A stretch of 64,000 nt of DNA from Fragum whitleyi (GCA_948146395.1 OX411556.1:26608596-26672595); one strand, 5' to 3'. Shown: positions 1-9,620, counted from the first letter of the stretch. Numbers and translations: made by a program. The notes: generated by a model from the letters alone, not told the origin.

Positions 1-83
1 AGATAAGGTCTCAAAGTATCTGTAAACAATCAGGTTACTTTATATTTACAGTATGTGGCTGTCTATGCTGCTCAATGTATACA

Positions 84-136
84 CCTTGCAAGCATTTCAA
101 ATTGTTGGAAATGTCACGCACAGGCTCATTTTCTTT
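84..136. mobile_element. Half of a GTTGGAAATGTCA-type MITE abutting an exon
   Basis: The stretch holds AAATTGTTGGAAATGTCACG followed by AGGCTCATTTT. The same end is seen at 4425-4450, 30640-30678, 31022-31068, 54937-54965 and (imperfectly) 60505-60537. Only one end of the element is visible here. It stops about 17 bases before the acceptor of the exon at 153. Confidence 0.5.
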
Positions 137-152
137 TTATCTTTATTTTCAG

Positions 153-249
153 GTCCATTTTAACGAGTCGAAGATGTTTCAAAGTATACACAGTGCTGTG
201 ATGCGGCCTTTTAGAAGAACGACGAGTCAGGAAAGTCAACAAGCTCAAA
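153..249 (+). CDS. Gene A, antepenultimate visible exon (unidentified gene)
   Basis: The exon is preceded by a pyrimidine-rich tract and ATTTTCAG. Its open frame begins VHFNESKMFQSIH and is rich in basic and Ser/Thr residues near its end (RPFRRTTSQESQQ). The frame meets TAA at 255-257. A GTATCT donor at 250 would leave phase 1, which fits the next exon exactly because that exon starts with two bases completing a Ser codon. Two other GT sites upstream (in GAGTCAGG and GAAAGTCA) have the same phase, so the exact 3' end is uncertain. If no donor is used, this would be a terminal exon. The upstream exons lie outside the window and the product is not recognised. The remains of a short inverted-repeat element end about 17 bases before the acceptor AG. 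Confidence 0.5.
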
Positions 250-264
250 GTATCTAAGATTTTT

Positions 265-475
265 TTAACCCTTTGCTGTTGAATCCCTGCTTTTTAAGTG
301 CCTGTATTTTATGATTGAGAAAACATTGTGAAAAAAGAAGGAATTGCTTCTGACAAGCAATTTCTTCTTTTTCCACACTCTTTTCTACCCTTCTGAATGG
401 TTATTTTTCAAATTAAATCCACTTTAAATTTTAGTCTGGAAAACCTTTGAATTTGGACAGGTCCAAAATTTTGAA
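265..475. mobile_element. TTAACCCTTTGCTGTT-type MITE, copy 1 (3' end decayed)
   Basis: This is closely similar over about 200 bp to 28990-29218. The left end reads TTAACCCTTTGCTGTT. The core is a palindrome in which AAGAAGGAATTGCTTCTGAC is mirrored by CAAGCAATTTCTTCTTTTTC. The second copy ends with AAAGGGTTAA, giving the inverted terminal repeat; that end is not clear here. Confidence 0.7.
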
Positions 476-479
476 AAAA

Positions 480-1750
480 ATGGAAAGTGTTAGTCATACA
501 GCTATAAAACTGCTGTGCAGAGGCAGATTTCACATCCTAGTAATTTCATGTTTGGAATAAACTGTCGGGGTTTGTATTAGCTTTTCAATTCAGGGACCAT
601 TGACCATATAATTATTTAATATCATCATCTGAATACCTCTTTTAATTTGTACTACTTAAAATGTCCTAAAAATTTTGGATAGACTGCAAGAGTTATTCTT
701 AACCAGCCTATTACAGGGCCCTCTCTGGACTGAAATTTCTTTTCGCCAACACTTTCGCCAAATAGAAAAATTCGGAGCCCAATTCGGATTTTAGGAGCCA
801 AATTTGGAGCCATGTTTCTTCTGAAAATTGTGCTTCATAAAATTTTAAGTTTCTTTTATATAGCTCATCGTCAAGGGGTGATCGTAGTTAAATGTCAATT
901 AACATTTAATTTACAGTTATTTTTTGTAAACAATCACAGAAGTGTTAAGGGTAGCCAAGAGGTTACTAGTTCACACACTTGCCTTTTGCCTCAATTAATT
1001 GGCAGTCACTCGTGAGCACAATATCATCTCAGCCCATGTCAAAATCAATAATTGCTGATGGGTCAAAGTTTTGGTTTTTTTTGTCGCCAGTCATTTCGCC
1101 AATTTCATTTTTTAATCGCCATATTCATTTCATTTTCGCATTTGGTGACAAAGGCGACCCACAGAGAAGGCCCAGCTAGGCTGGCTTATGATGTTTCTGT
1201 TTTAGACTTAGTTGTGATCTGTTTGTGTCAAAAGAAAATCTCATGACAAAGGAGCTCATGGTTGACTCTTAAACTGGGGTTTTGACCCCCTCTCCTCCAA
1301 AAAATCTGAAAATATACCATCTAAACCTCCAATATTTTTGACAGGGGTCCTTTTGACTGCTTTAATTTAAATGGATGCAATATGTATTATATAGGTAGAT
1401 TATTTCCAGCAATGGACCAGCATGTTGTGTCAAGAAGCTTTGTCATGATTGAATACAACAATGAAAGATGAAGAATAAGTAAAATGAAAGTGCACAACAA
1501 ATTTCATTGAAAATAACGCCATTTACATATGATGACGTCAAAATAAGCCTTAAACGTTCTTTGACATGCAAAATACACTCAACTGGTCAAAAAAACATTA
1601 AATTGGCCCAAAACTGTGGTTGGATAAAACATTTTCAGACCAGGTGACGTCACACATTGAACAAAGAAGGAAATAGGTATGATACTGCAATTTATTATAG
1701 ACAAATTATCAATTTCTATTAGAAAAACAATTGGTCATAAGGATATTGGG
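480..1750. other. Gene A intron without recognised features
   Basis: AT-rich intronic sequence. Two stretches share TTTCGCCA-type motifs (about 740-775 and 1080-1140) and may be fragments of one old repeat. Short open frames at 812-1246 have no recognisable content, and I see no exon here. Confidence 0.5.
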
Positions 1751-1754
1751 AGGT

Positions 1755-2340
1755 GTTGCTTTATAGCTCACCTGAGCACAAAGTACACATGATGAGCTGT
1801 TGTGATCTAGCTGTGTCCAACATCCGCTTTCTGATGTCTGTTGTCCATTGTGTGTCAATGTCTTGTGTGCATTCCAGATGCCACATTTTTGGCATAAATG
1901 TCTTTAAACTTAATCAGAATGTTTGTCTCCTTAATATCTCAGACTAGCTTGAAAGGTCAAGCTAGTCATGGATTTCAAATTAGTAGTTTTATCATTTGAC
2001 ACTTATAAGCTCGGCTGTTTTCGGAGAAAACCCGATGTATTGCTATAGCCTCCGTGTCGTTGTTGTCGTCGTCATGCAAAAACTTTGACATTCTGTTATA
2101 TCTCTGGTTCTACTGAAGGCATTCACTTGAAACTTGGCACACATGTTCACCATTAAAAGAGCAACCTATACTATCAAGGAGGATAACTCTAGATTCATTT
2201 TGTGCAAATTATGCCCCTTTTTCAACTTAGATTTTTTCCCACCATCCAGCACTTGACAGCCGAGCGTAGGCATCCGTAGGCGGTGCTCTTGTTAACTGTC
2301 TTAGGTGAGCGCTTAAGGGCCAATGGCCCCCTTATTCTTT
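1755..2340 (+). mobile_element. Diverged AGCTCACCTGAGCAC element carrying a nested AGCTCGGCTG element
   Basis: The left end AGCTCACCTGAGCACAAAGT and the right end TTAGGTGAGCGCTTAAGGGCC match the ends of better preserved copies at 13919 and 20515-20553. At about 2008-2293 lies another short element. It starts AGCTCGGCTGTTTTCGGAG, ends in CAGCCGAGCGTAGGCATCC and GGTGCTCTTGTT, and appears inserted in the first. Related left ends of the inner family occur at 30679 and 54661. Confidence 0.65.
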
Positions 2341-2377
2341 GGTTTAATAAGCATACTTATATTTGGAGATTACAATA

Positions 2378-2640
2378 TGTGACCTGTCACGCGTAAAGGG
2401 ACCATCTTGGTAGTGCGTTAAGTGTTGACTCTAGTCAGACTGCGCGAATTGCGCAGACTGACTAGGGTCGAAACTTTTTACACCATGCTTATTTTCTGAA
2501 TCTAGAATAATCAATCTACCTCCCAAGATTGAATTTTTAAAAAAGGGACCTATTGTTGACCTGCACTACAGCCAATCTCTTTTTCAAATGTTTATTTTTC
2601 CAGAGTTCCCAGATGGTCCCTTTTCGCGTGACGGGTCACA
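2378..2640. mobile_element. Foldback MITE with TGTGACC(T/C)GTCACGCG ends
   Basis: TGTGACCTGTCACGCG with AAAGGGACCATC at the left is mirrored by GATGGTCCCTTTT and CGCGTGACGGGTCACA at the right, an inverted repeat of about 30 bp. The interior contains a second palindrome (AGTCAGACTGCGCGAATTGC mirrored by GCAGACTGACTAGGG). There is no coding capacity. It ends about 20 bases before the penultimate exon of gene A. Confidence 0.8.
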
Positions 2641-2659
2641 TGTATAATTTTTTATTCAG

Positions 2660-2793
2660 GTGATTCTCAACAGAGAGATGATAGGACTGAAGATGGTTTC
2701 CTATTGGTAGGACAGACGGCCAGTGAGAGAACAACCATTCATACTGATGGGTTTAGATCAGACAGGATCAATCCACCACCTGGTTATAATGAG
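2660..2793 (+). CDS. Gene A, penultimate exon with a PPGY motif
   Basis: The acceptor is TTTATTCAG and the donor is GAG|GTAATT. Phase is 1 in and 0 out, matching both neighbours. The frame reads DSQQRDDRTEDGF at the start and RSDRINPPPGYNE at the end. PPGY is a PPxY motif, the class bound by WW domains such as those of NEDD4-family ubiquitin ligases. That partner is inferred from the motif only. The exon has no membrane segment and is polar and acidic, as expected of a cytosolic tail. A degenerate copy of its last 45 bases or so lies 650 bp downstream at 3406-3458. What the gene as a whole does cannot be told from this tail. Confidence 0.65.
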
Positions 2794-2854
2794 GTAATTT
2801 GTTAAAGAGGATAGTGATTCTGAAATAAGCTGCCCAAGTTGTCCAACTTGCCCA

Positions 2855-3103
2855 TTAACCCTTGTCATGCAGAATAAAAATCTTGCAAAAGAAATGAAAA
2901 AGCAAAGTGCTAAAAGCACTGGAAGTTACCAAATGTGAGCGAGTATTAATTTCAGAAATGCATTGTTTTACACTTTTCTGGTTTAAAAATGAATTTTAGG
3001 TGGTATGAACTAAGATCAGATTGGGCATATGTGCAGGCTGATCTTTGTCTATACCTCCTGTCAAAGCAAGAATATTCAGGGTTCAGCATGATCAGCATGG
3101 TTA
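2855..3103 (+). mobile_element. Palindrome-centred MITE (TTAACCCTTGTCATG family), copy 1
   Basis: Ends are TTAACCCTTGTCATGCAG and a decayed CAGCATGGTTAA. The centre is an imperfect palindrome GATCAGATTGGGCATATGTGC followed by AGGCTGATC. The family recurs at 24856, 38923, 49524, 51682, 52231, 53516, 56125 and, partially, 59490. Confidence 0.7.
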
Positions 3104-3405
3104 AGCTACATGGCTAAGCAGATTTTCATGGCTAGGTTGTCTGTGAACAAGTGAAAGAAATCTCCAGAGAAAATATTGTCCTAAAAAGTTAGCTATTTTC
3201 TGATATTCCATGTAATCCCATGTCAACAGTAAGTCTATTTCTAGGATACTTTTAGGGTTTTTTAGCAACATCAATTTTGTTTTCAATATTTTGCAGACTC
3301 TTCAAAATTCAAAGGACAAGTAGGTTTTAGATACGGACAAGCCAGTTTGTAATTGTAACTTGTCTGTGGATAGGCGGACTCCTGAATTTAGTAAATAAGT
3401 CATCT

Positions 3406-3458
3406 ATGAAAAGATATGAATATGGGCTTAGATCAGATAGGATCAATTCACCACCTGC
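3406..3458 (+). pseudogene. Duplicated fragment of the gene A PPGY exon
   Basis: The sequence GGGCTTAGATCAGATAGGAT followed by CAATTCACCACCTG matches the end of the exon at 2660-2793 (GGGTTTAGATCAGACAGGAT, then CAATCCACCACCTG), with only a few substitutions over about 45 bp. Homology stops exactly where the PPGY codons would follow, and an inverted-repeat element begins there. No donor site remains, so this is read as a dead exon copy. Confidence 0.7.
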
Positions 3459-3585
3459 CCTGCGTTCAGGATCACAAAATGGTGCAACAGTTAGCCAATT
3501 GTACCCGACTTTGCACCCAAGCACACATGCAAAGCGGGCTATAATTGGAAAACTTTTAGCACAGTTTTGTGATCCTGAACGTAGC
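3459..3585. mobile_element. Short inverted-repeat element with CTGCGTTCAGGATCAC ends
   Basis: CTGCGTTCAGGATCACAAAA at about 3459 is mirrored by TTTTGTGATCCTGAACGTAG ending near 3583, an almost perfect 20-bp terminal inverted repeat around a short unique centre. It interrupts the copied exon fragment. The 140-codon open frame crossing it is not a gene. Confidence 0.7.
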
Positions 3586-3705
3586 CCTTGTTATGGACTT
3601 GACAAACAAATAAACAGCTTAGGGGCCCGTTTGACTAAACTTCATATGAACAAATTAATCGTAAGTCAAAATCACAAATCATACCTGTTTTTTTATTCAT
3701 TGTTT

Positions 3706-3756
3706 GATTCTGCCTTGCAATATCTCATTGGAATCATCATGGCAGAATTCAATATT
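3706..3756. repeat. Palindromic fragment sharing a core with 46701-46786
   Basis: GATTCTGCCTTGCAATATCT followed by CATTGGAATCATC matches the stem of the larger hairpin at 46701-46786. Here the mirrored arm is cut short to GGCAGAATTC. Confidence 0.5.
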
Positions 3757-3873
3757 TTGTTCTTAATTTTGGGCGTGCTTCCATTAAATCTTATGTGTGA
3801 GCAAAGGAAAGAATGCAAAATAAAATAGCATGATTTATAATTTCATATGATTAACAGTCTTTGAGATATGGTG

Positions 3874-4196
3874 CAGGGGTGTGGAAATATGACTTGTCTC
3901 CACTTATCCATGGACAAGTTGATTTCCTACTTGTACAGGATCAAAATGAACTTGTCCACAAAAAATGAATGAATGAATTTTGGAAAAAAACATTGTTTTA
4001 ATGAAGAAAATGCTGTAACAAGACAATATTTTCTCCCCCTTGATACAAACAGAAGGATGACTTTTCCCCTAGAGCTGTATCAAGATTTTGCTCTTGTATT
4101 TACTTGTCCATGGACAAGTGGCCTAGAAAAATGTACTTTCTCGTAAGTGGAAAAGCCTGTGTCGGACAAGTATGGCATAGAAATTCCACACCCCTG
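3874..4196. mobile_element. MITE with CAGGGGTGTGGAAAT ends, copy 1
   Basis: CAGGGGTGTGGAAATATGAC is mirrored by GAAATTCCACACCCCTG. Subterminal ACTTGTCCATGGACAAGT-type motifs recur inside. A second copy lies at 45306-45674. CAGGGGTG-type ends are typical of hAT elements, so a non-autonomous hAT is likely, although I cannot define a clean 8-bp target duplication. Confidence 0.75.
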
Positions 4197-4256
4197 TAAT
4201 GTGAGTCGAGGAACTTCTGGAACACCCCTTGTACTTCAGCCAGACTGGCAGTGCTT

Positions 4257-4450
4257 GACATTTCCAACTTTTTCACATGAGCATGAATTATAAACATTGA
4301 GCAGTCTTGACAGGTACACAATAAATCAGAAAATTTGCTGAACGTCTGAGGACAGGTTTAGACCTTGACTGTCTATAGACTCTGTGGATGGCCAGAAGCT
4401 TTTCTACGAGCGCAATTCAATTGTTTGAAATGTTATGTACATGCTCATTT
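4257..4450. mobile_element. GTTGGAAATGTCA-type MITE directly upstream of a terminal exon
   Basis: Its left end CTTGACATTTCCAAC and its right end GTTTGAAATGTTATGTACAT plus GCTCATTTT are inverted relative to each other. The centre includes imperfect palindromic sequence around GACTCTGTGGATGGCCAG. The element ends about 10 bases before the acceptor AG of the exon at 4461. Confidence 0.55.
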
Positions 4451-4460
4451 TATTTCACAG

Positions 4461-4886
4461 GTTAATCAAAAGGGAGATCTTCCATCCTACAGAGATTACA
4501 ATTCCAACCGATCCATATACTCTCCAACAATAAACATTTCCAACAACTCTCATGGGTACAGTCCACACTTCCAAACAACAGGGACGCCGTCATTACACTC
4601 CCATACAGTCAACCACATAGATTTTCAATCAACTGCCACACACGCTACACCTACTCAAGCCTTCAGTAGTTTAGAACATTCAAGTATTCCAGATTCACCC
4701 ATATCTCCAATTGTTGATGTTCCGTTTGTTATGGCTGATAGACTGAATAATCAAAAAATGGTTCAAGATCTCAGGGCTAGCAGTTTATTGTTTGAAAAAC
4801 AGTTTAATTGGTGTGAATATGAATATGATTTTAGGTTAGAAATGTCTGTGCTAGATGAATTGGAAAACAGGATGGATGTGAATTAA
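4461..4886 (+). CDS. Gene A, terminal exon: Ser/Thr/Asn-rich C-terminus with an LPSY motif
   Basis: Following TTTCACAG, the phase-0 frame runs 141 codons to TAA at 4884-4886. It begins VNQKGDLPSYRDY, so the PPGY of the previous exon and this LPSY lie 14 residues apart. Paired PPxY/LPxY motifs are a common arrangement in adaptors of NEDD4-family ligases; this function is inferred. The middle is low-complexity, rich in Ser, Thr, His and Asn. The end is different: residues about 112-141 hold FEKQFNWCEYEYDF, then an acidic amphipathic stretch ending ENRMDVN. That last part is the piece repeated downstream at least six times. No transmembrane helix is seen. AATAAT at about 4915 stands where a later repeat copy has AATAAA (5873), so the polyadenylation site is not settled. 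An ORF start at 4365 is an artefact, because it reads through the acceptor. Confidence 0.7.
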   Translation, partial: VNQKGDLPSYRDYNSNRSIYSPTINISNNSHGYSPHFQTTGTPSLHSHTVNHIDFQSTATHATPTQAFSSLEHSSIPDSPISPIVDVPFVMADRLNNQKMVQDLRASSLLFEKQFNWCEYEYDFRLEMSVLDELENRMDVN

Positions 4887-6440
4887 TTTATTGTTATTTA
4901 TCATTATATACCTGAATAATAACAAGCAGTGAGGATGGATAAAGATCAGGCTGCACATATGTGAAGTCTGATCCTTATCTGTGCTATTCTGAAAAAGCAA
5001 GACAATTAAAAGTTAGAAAAAAAGTTTAATTGGCGTGAATATGAATACGATTTTATGTTAGAAATGTTTATGCTGGATGAATTGGAGAATAGGATTGATG
5101 TTAATTTATTTATTGAGACAATACCCTTGGCCTGCTGAATTAATTGTAAGCAGGGAGCATGGATAAAGATCAGACTGTGTGTAAAAGCAGGCTGATCTGT
5201 ATCTTAGCCTCCCTACCAATGCAAGAAATATTAAGGTAGTGGACCCTTAAGAGATCTGGAACATTTCGGGAGTCAGTAACTTTAACAGTGTTATCCGAGG
5301 TTTCCTAATGATTTTCATTTGGAAACCCTGGTTAACACTGTTACAGTTCATTTGTTCCATGAAGTTGCGGAACTATTACGGGTCCACTACCTTAAGGTTA
5401 GAAACACAGCTTAATTGGTGTGAGTTTGAAACTGATTCTAAGAGACAAACCCTAGTCTTTAAGAGACTAATTGTAAACAGGGAGCATTGATCTAGATCAG
5501 ACTGCATGTAAATCCAGGTTGATATGTTTTCTAGCCTCCCTACCAATGCAAGAAATATTAAGGTTAGAAACACAGCTTAATTGATGTGAATTTGAAAACG
5601 ATTGTAAGAGACCAACCCTAGGCTTTAAGAGACAAATTGAAAACAGGAATTACTGATAAAGATCAGACTGCATGTAAATCTAGGTTGATTTATATCCAAG
5701 CCTCCCTGCAAATGCAAGAAAAATTAATGTTACAAAAAAACAACAACAGTTAAGTGGTTTGCATTTGAATATGATTTTAGGTTAAAAATGTCTTATGTTA
5801 AATGAAGTTGAAAATAGGGTGGAAAATAACTGGAAATCAATTGATTAAGTGTTATTTATCATTGTACGCCTGAATAAACACACATAGGGAGCACAGATAA
5901 AGATTAGACTGTATTTAAATGTAGTCTGATCTTCATTAAGGCCTCCCTGTTAATAAAATTAAAAAAAAAATAAGGCTTAAAAATCATTTTATATTAGGTT
6001 AGAAATGTCTATTAAATGAACTCGAAAAAAGGTTAGATGCTCTTTATGATAAAAGCAAGCAGAGAGCATGGGTAAGGATCCGACTGCATGAAAATGCAGG
6101 CTAATCTTTATCTATGCTATACTGTCAAAGCAAGACAAATAAAGGACTGGTAGAACTAGGGTTACTTTAATTCATTCAGTGGTGTCTGTGTTAAAGGTAG
6201 AAATGTTAGAATAAACATTATAATTTATGTGATTTTGAATATCGTTTTAAGCTAGCAATGTCTGTTCTAAATGAAATTGAAAATATGGTTGTTAACTGAT
6301 TAAGTGAGATAACTCTTATCCAGCTAAATAAAATGCAAGCAAGGTGCATGGATAAAGATCAGACTGCATGTAAAGGCAGTCTGATCTTTAAATATGCCTC
6401 CCTGCAAATGCAAGAAAGAAATAGAAACAAAAGAACAAGG
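4798..6440 (+). repeat. Tandem array of about seven copies of the gene A terminal-exon tail plus a hairpin
   Basis: Copy 1 is the true end of the terminal exon. Later copies start near 5014, 5395, 5571, 5740, 5975 and 6215. Each holds a version of TTTAATTGGTGTGAATATGA and GATTTTAGGTTAGAAATGTC. Most then continue into a palindrome of the type GATCAGACTGCATGTAAATG followed by CAGGCTGATC. Copy 2 keeps an open frame (KKFNWREYEYDF, DELENRIDVN) similar to copy 1. Copy 3 keeps LNWCEFETDSKRQ. Copy 4 and later copies carry stops or frameshifts. Spacing varies between about 170 and 240 bp through deletions and one insertion (5231-5395). Confidence 0.75.
5231..5395. mobile_element. TTAA-targeting MITE inside the tail array
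   Basis: It has a perfect inverted terminal repeat, TTAAGGTAGTGGACCC mirrored by GGGTCCACTACCTTAA. It also has a longer imperfect internal mirror (AACAGTGTTATCC and GGTTAACACTGTTA). The TTAA at both ends is a duplicated target. The neighbouring array copy at 5553-5565 has the same flanks with a single TTAA, that is, the unoccupied site. TTAA targets are used by the piggyBac and Kolobok superfamilies; which one applies is not decided. Confidence 0.85.
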
Positions 6441-6868
6441 GTTACATTTTATTCATTCAGCATTAAATAACGTTCCATGCAGATTTTCACTGAAGTGCCT
6501 CTGCTTTCATATCATGTATGTTTGAATCTGTGTATGATATTTCTGAGCATTTGTATGACATTTCCAACAATTTTGCAAATGCTTGAAGCGCATACTTTAG
6601 GTACTTCCAATTGTCACATGTTGCATTTAATAGTAGTATTTACAGAGAGAAAAATATCGGTAAATGTATGTATATGTTGGAGAATCATTTAAAAGCTTTC
6701 ATACAATGTAAGGGAAAGACTTATCAATCTGACTGTTCTTCTGCACTACTTGATCCTATCTTTCTATTTGTACTGCATATGTCCGCTTTTGGGTATTACT
6801 GGCAGATGGCTCATTCTAGATGTTATCAATTTTTGTGTGAGGAATTTCCAGAGGCATTGGAATCCTTT
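6440..6868. other. Intergenic stretch without recognised features
   Basis: Nothing identifiable. The open frames at 6477-6871 have no recognisable motifs and no splice context, and I treat them as chance. Confidence 0.4.
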
Positions 6869-7293
6869 TAAGCTCCCCTGAGCACAACATGCAAGGGGAG
6901 CTTTAAGGGTGACCCTGAGTCCATCGTGTGACGTGTGTCGTCCGTTGTCAACAATATGAAATTCTTCTCCTCCTGAACAACTGCGCCCATTTCAAGGATA
7001 CTTTGTCAGAATGTTCCTTGGGTGACCCTCTTTTAAAAATTGCTCGCTAAATTCTGATTGGCCCATAAATAAGGGCATGGCATTTTTTATGCCCCCGTAT
7101 CAAGAGATCAGGGGCATATTGTTTTACTCATGTCCGTCCGTCCGTCTGTCCAAAAACTTAACCTTTGCCTTTTCTCCAAAAGTATTTGACACACAAAGCT
7201 GTACACCAAAGTTAAGGTCATGTGACAAGGTCAAGGTCATGTGACATGGTCAAGGTCATCTGTCAAGGTCAAACTTTAAAAAAAATGCTGTTC

Positions 7294-7327
<34 letters not shown>

Positions 7328-7435
7328 CACTTTGAAATCTTAGAATGACATCTCCTCCTGAACTAATGGGCCGATTTCAATGAAACTTTACAAGAATGTT
7401 CCTTGGGTGATATTTTCAAAAATTGTTCCTGAATT
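6869..7435 (+). mobile_element. AGCTCCCCTGAGCACAACATG element with a nested TTATGCCCCCG element
   Basis: The left end AGCTCCCCTGAGCACAACAT and the phrases CTCCTCCTGAACAACTG and ATTTCAAGGATACTTTGTC resemble the element at 9866-10475. A second element at about 7087-7327 runs from TTATGCCCCCGTATCAAGAG to GGGGGCATTTGTG and ACATCTTGTT and interrupts it. The inner element contains repeated CAAGGTCATGTGAC motifs. The outer element is itself cut on its right by the element at 7436. Confidence 0.65.
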
Positions 7436-8333
7436 TTTAGCTCCACTGGCTGAAAGCCACTGGGGCTATTGTCATGGCGTTGTGTCCGTCGTGCGTACGT
7501 CCAAACGTGCGTCCAGTCGTAAACTTCTTCTTTAGAAATCTTCTCCTCAGAATCTACTGGATGAATTTCAACCAAACTTCACAGGAATGATCCTTGGGTG
7601 ACCCTCTTTCAAAGTTGTTCAAGAAATTTTGATCCAATGAAAACATGGATTTAATGGGCGTGGCTAATTTCCAAATATGGTAAAAAGTGTCTTTTCTCAG
7701 GTTCTAATTGATGGATACCAATTAAATTTTACATGAATGATCCTAGAGTGACACTTTATCACTCTAGCAAAAATTATTGTAATCAGAGGAAAAATATGTA
7801 TTTTATGGGCGGAGGTCATTTCTCTATATGTTATATAGTGGAAACTTTGAAAATCATTTTCTCAGAATGTAATGGCTAGATATCAATCAAATTTCCCTGG
7901 AATGATCTTTGAGTGACCCTTTATCAGTCTAAAAAATTATTGTGATCTGATGAAAAATATGTATTTTTGGGGCGGAGGTCATTTCTCCATATGTTATATA
8001 GTGCAAACTTTGAAAATAATGTTCTCAGAACCTTACTGATGGATATCTACCAAATTTCACTGGATTGTTCCTTTGGTAACCCATTATCATGAAGCATAGA
8101 ATTACTGTGATTAGATGAAAAATATGTAATTAACAGACGGAGGTCAATTTTCTATATGTTGTCAATCTTGAATTTTTCTTTGTAGAAATATTTCAGCATG
8201 TGACACTTAAAAACACTTATTTACCTGAAATAAAAAATAATTAATTCATTTATACATTCATTCACTGAAATTCTCATCAAATCAGTAGATTCAGGCCAGT
8301 GGAGCAAATCAGCTGGTCAAGCAGCTCTAGTTC
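7436..8333 (+). mobile_element. AGCTCCACTGGC-family element, copy 1
   Basis: It runs from TTTTTAGCTCCACTGGCTG to a right end AGGCCAGTGGAGCAAATCAG plus CTCTAGTT. The interior is about four degenerate units of about 145 bp built on TTCTCAGAA, ATGGATATCAA, TTTCACTGGAATGATCC and TGGGCGGAGGTCATTTCTCT. There is no coding capacity. Other copies are at 25228-27357 (two, nested), 41459-42318 and 56264-56682. Confidence 0.75.
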
Positions 8334-9620
8334 CCTTTATCATCCTGATTTTTGGACGGTAAAAGTCAACATAATTCCCTTGATGTATTTTGTCCTTTTT
8401 TGCTTGACTTAAGTGCTCCCCAAACACGCTACGGATGCTTTGAATTGGGGCTAAATCTGGTATTTGTAACCTTAAGGGATCAAACACATTACCTGATGCA
8501 CTTGTGGACTGTATTGGAGCGGTCTTACCACTTTCCTGGTTATTGTCCACAAATAACTTGCTCTGTCAGGGATTGAATTTCTACTGGATCTTGTGCCTCT
8601 TTTGCTCGTTTAGTAGGATTGCTTGTGGTCATGCTTAGTGCAGGCTTGCTCACAGTGGTCCCAATATTCTCTTTACGACATCTTTTGGGTGCCTTGCGCT
8701 TTTGGGTTCTGATGGACATGGTGGATCATGTAAATACACAAAGAAAAGTCCCATAAACAAGTATTCTAAAATTAGAAGAAAAAATAACAAAGCCAAAAGA
8801 GACTTCATTGGCCTCTGTGCCCATGGGTCCAGAAAATGTGTTGAAATTAGTACATTAAGATGGGGATTCACAATTATTTAAAAAAAAAATGTACACCTAT
8901 AAACCAAGTATGAAATGGATTTTCCCTAAATTATTCTTAGGATGAGTGGCAATAGGCAGTTTAGACATAGTGAGAGGCCTTGCCTTTGCAACATCTTCAT
9001 ATTTGTCATAGTGTGCAAGGCCATCAGTGCTAATTAATTCGATAAATGTTCAGAACAAACATCCATTTAACTATGTGTTACGGTATTCAACAACAAATCT
9101 TTAAAAACATGTTATTAGCTGAAATGAAGTAATGAAATCACTTACCTTTGTTTTTTTTTTGCAAAAATGGAGGTGAGTGACGTCAGGCTTAGACTTGCAG
9201 TTTTACTGATCGTTTTGGTAGACTGGAAGATGCTATGGAAACATCGAGTACTATTAATTAGTAAAAGTCCTTATTATTTTCCTTTTCTTTTAACATTTTG
9301 GCTAAAATAAGTTATGTGAAATGTACTTACCAGAAGTGCTCTCTTCTGTCTAGTTGTAGGTGGATAAAGTTGATCTAGAGGTACTTGATGCCCTTGAGGG
9401 TTCCTAAAAGCATACAGTTAACAGATCCTTCATTTGTTCATACTGCTCTGTCATTGTCTCATTCATTGTTTTGTCTGTTGGTTTAACATGTTTCTACTTG
9501 TCTCGTTATCTCTTTCTTTCTCACTGGTTGGTTCATTGTTGTGGCATCTCATACTTATTTCTTTTCTGGCTGTTTTTGAAAAAACATCAAGTCTTTGTTA
9601 TGACCCTGTTGTCACAAGTG
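8334..9620 (-). pseudogene. Duplicated gene-like block, copy 1 (decayed minus-strand exons)
   Basis: This block matches 22310-24825 closely once an insertion there is removed. On the minus strand an exon-like piece at 9331-9403 has a TTTTAG acceptor and a CTG|GTAAGT donor, encoding NPQGHQVPLDQLYPPTTRQK. A second at 9146-9222 (CCAG acceptor, AAG|GTAAGT donor) continues in phase with STKTISKTASLSL. Further down are a hydrophobic stretch around 8760-8810 and an open frame at 8317-8550 (SGNVFDPLRLQIPDLAPIQ). In copy 2 the second exon carries a stop. I do not recognise the product. It could be a fragment of a cellular gene or of a larger transposon. Confidence 0.4.

Noticed and set aside
6477..6871. 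Two overlapping open frames (71 and 86 codons)
   Set aside because: No recognisable motif, no splice context, and the second ends at a repeat boundary.
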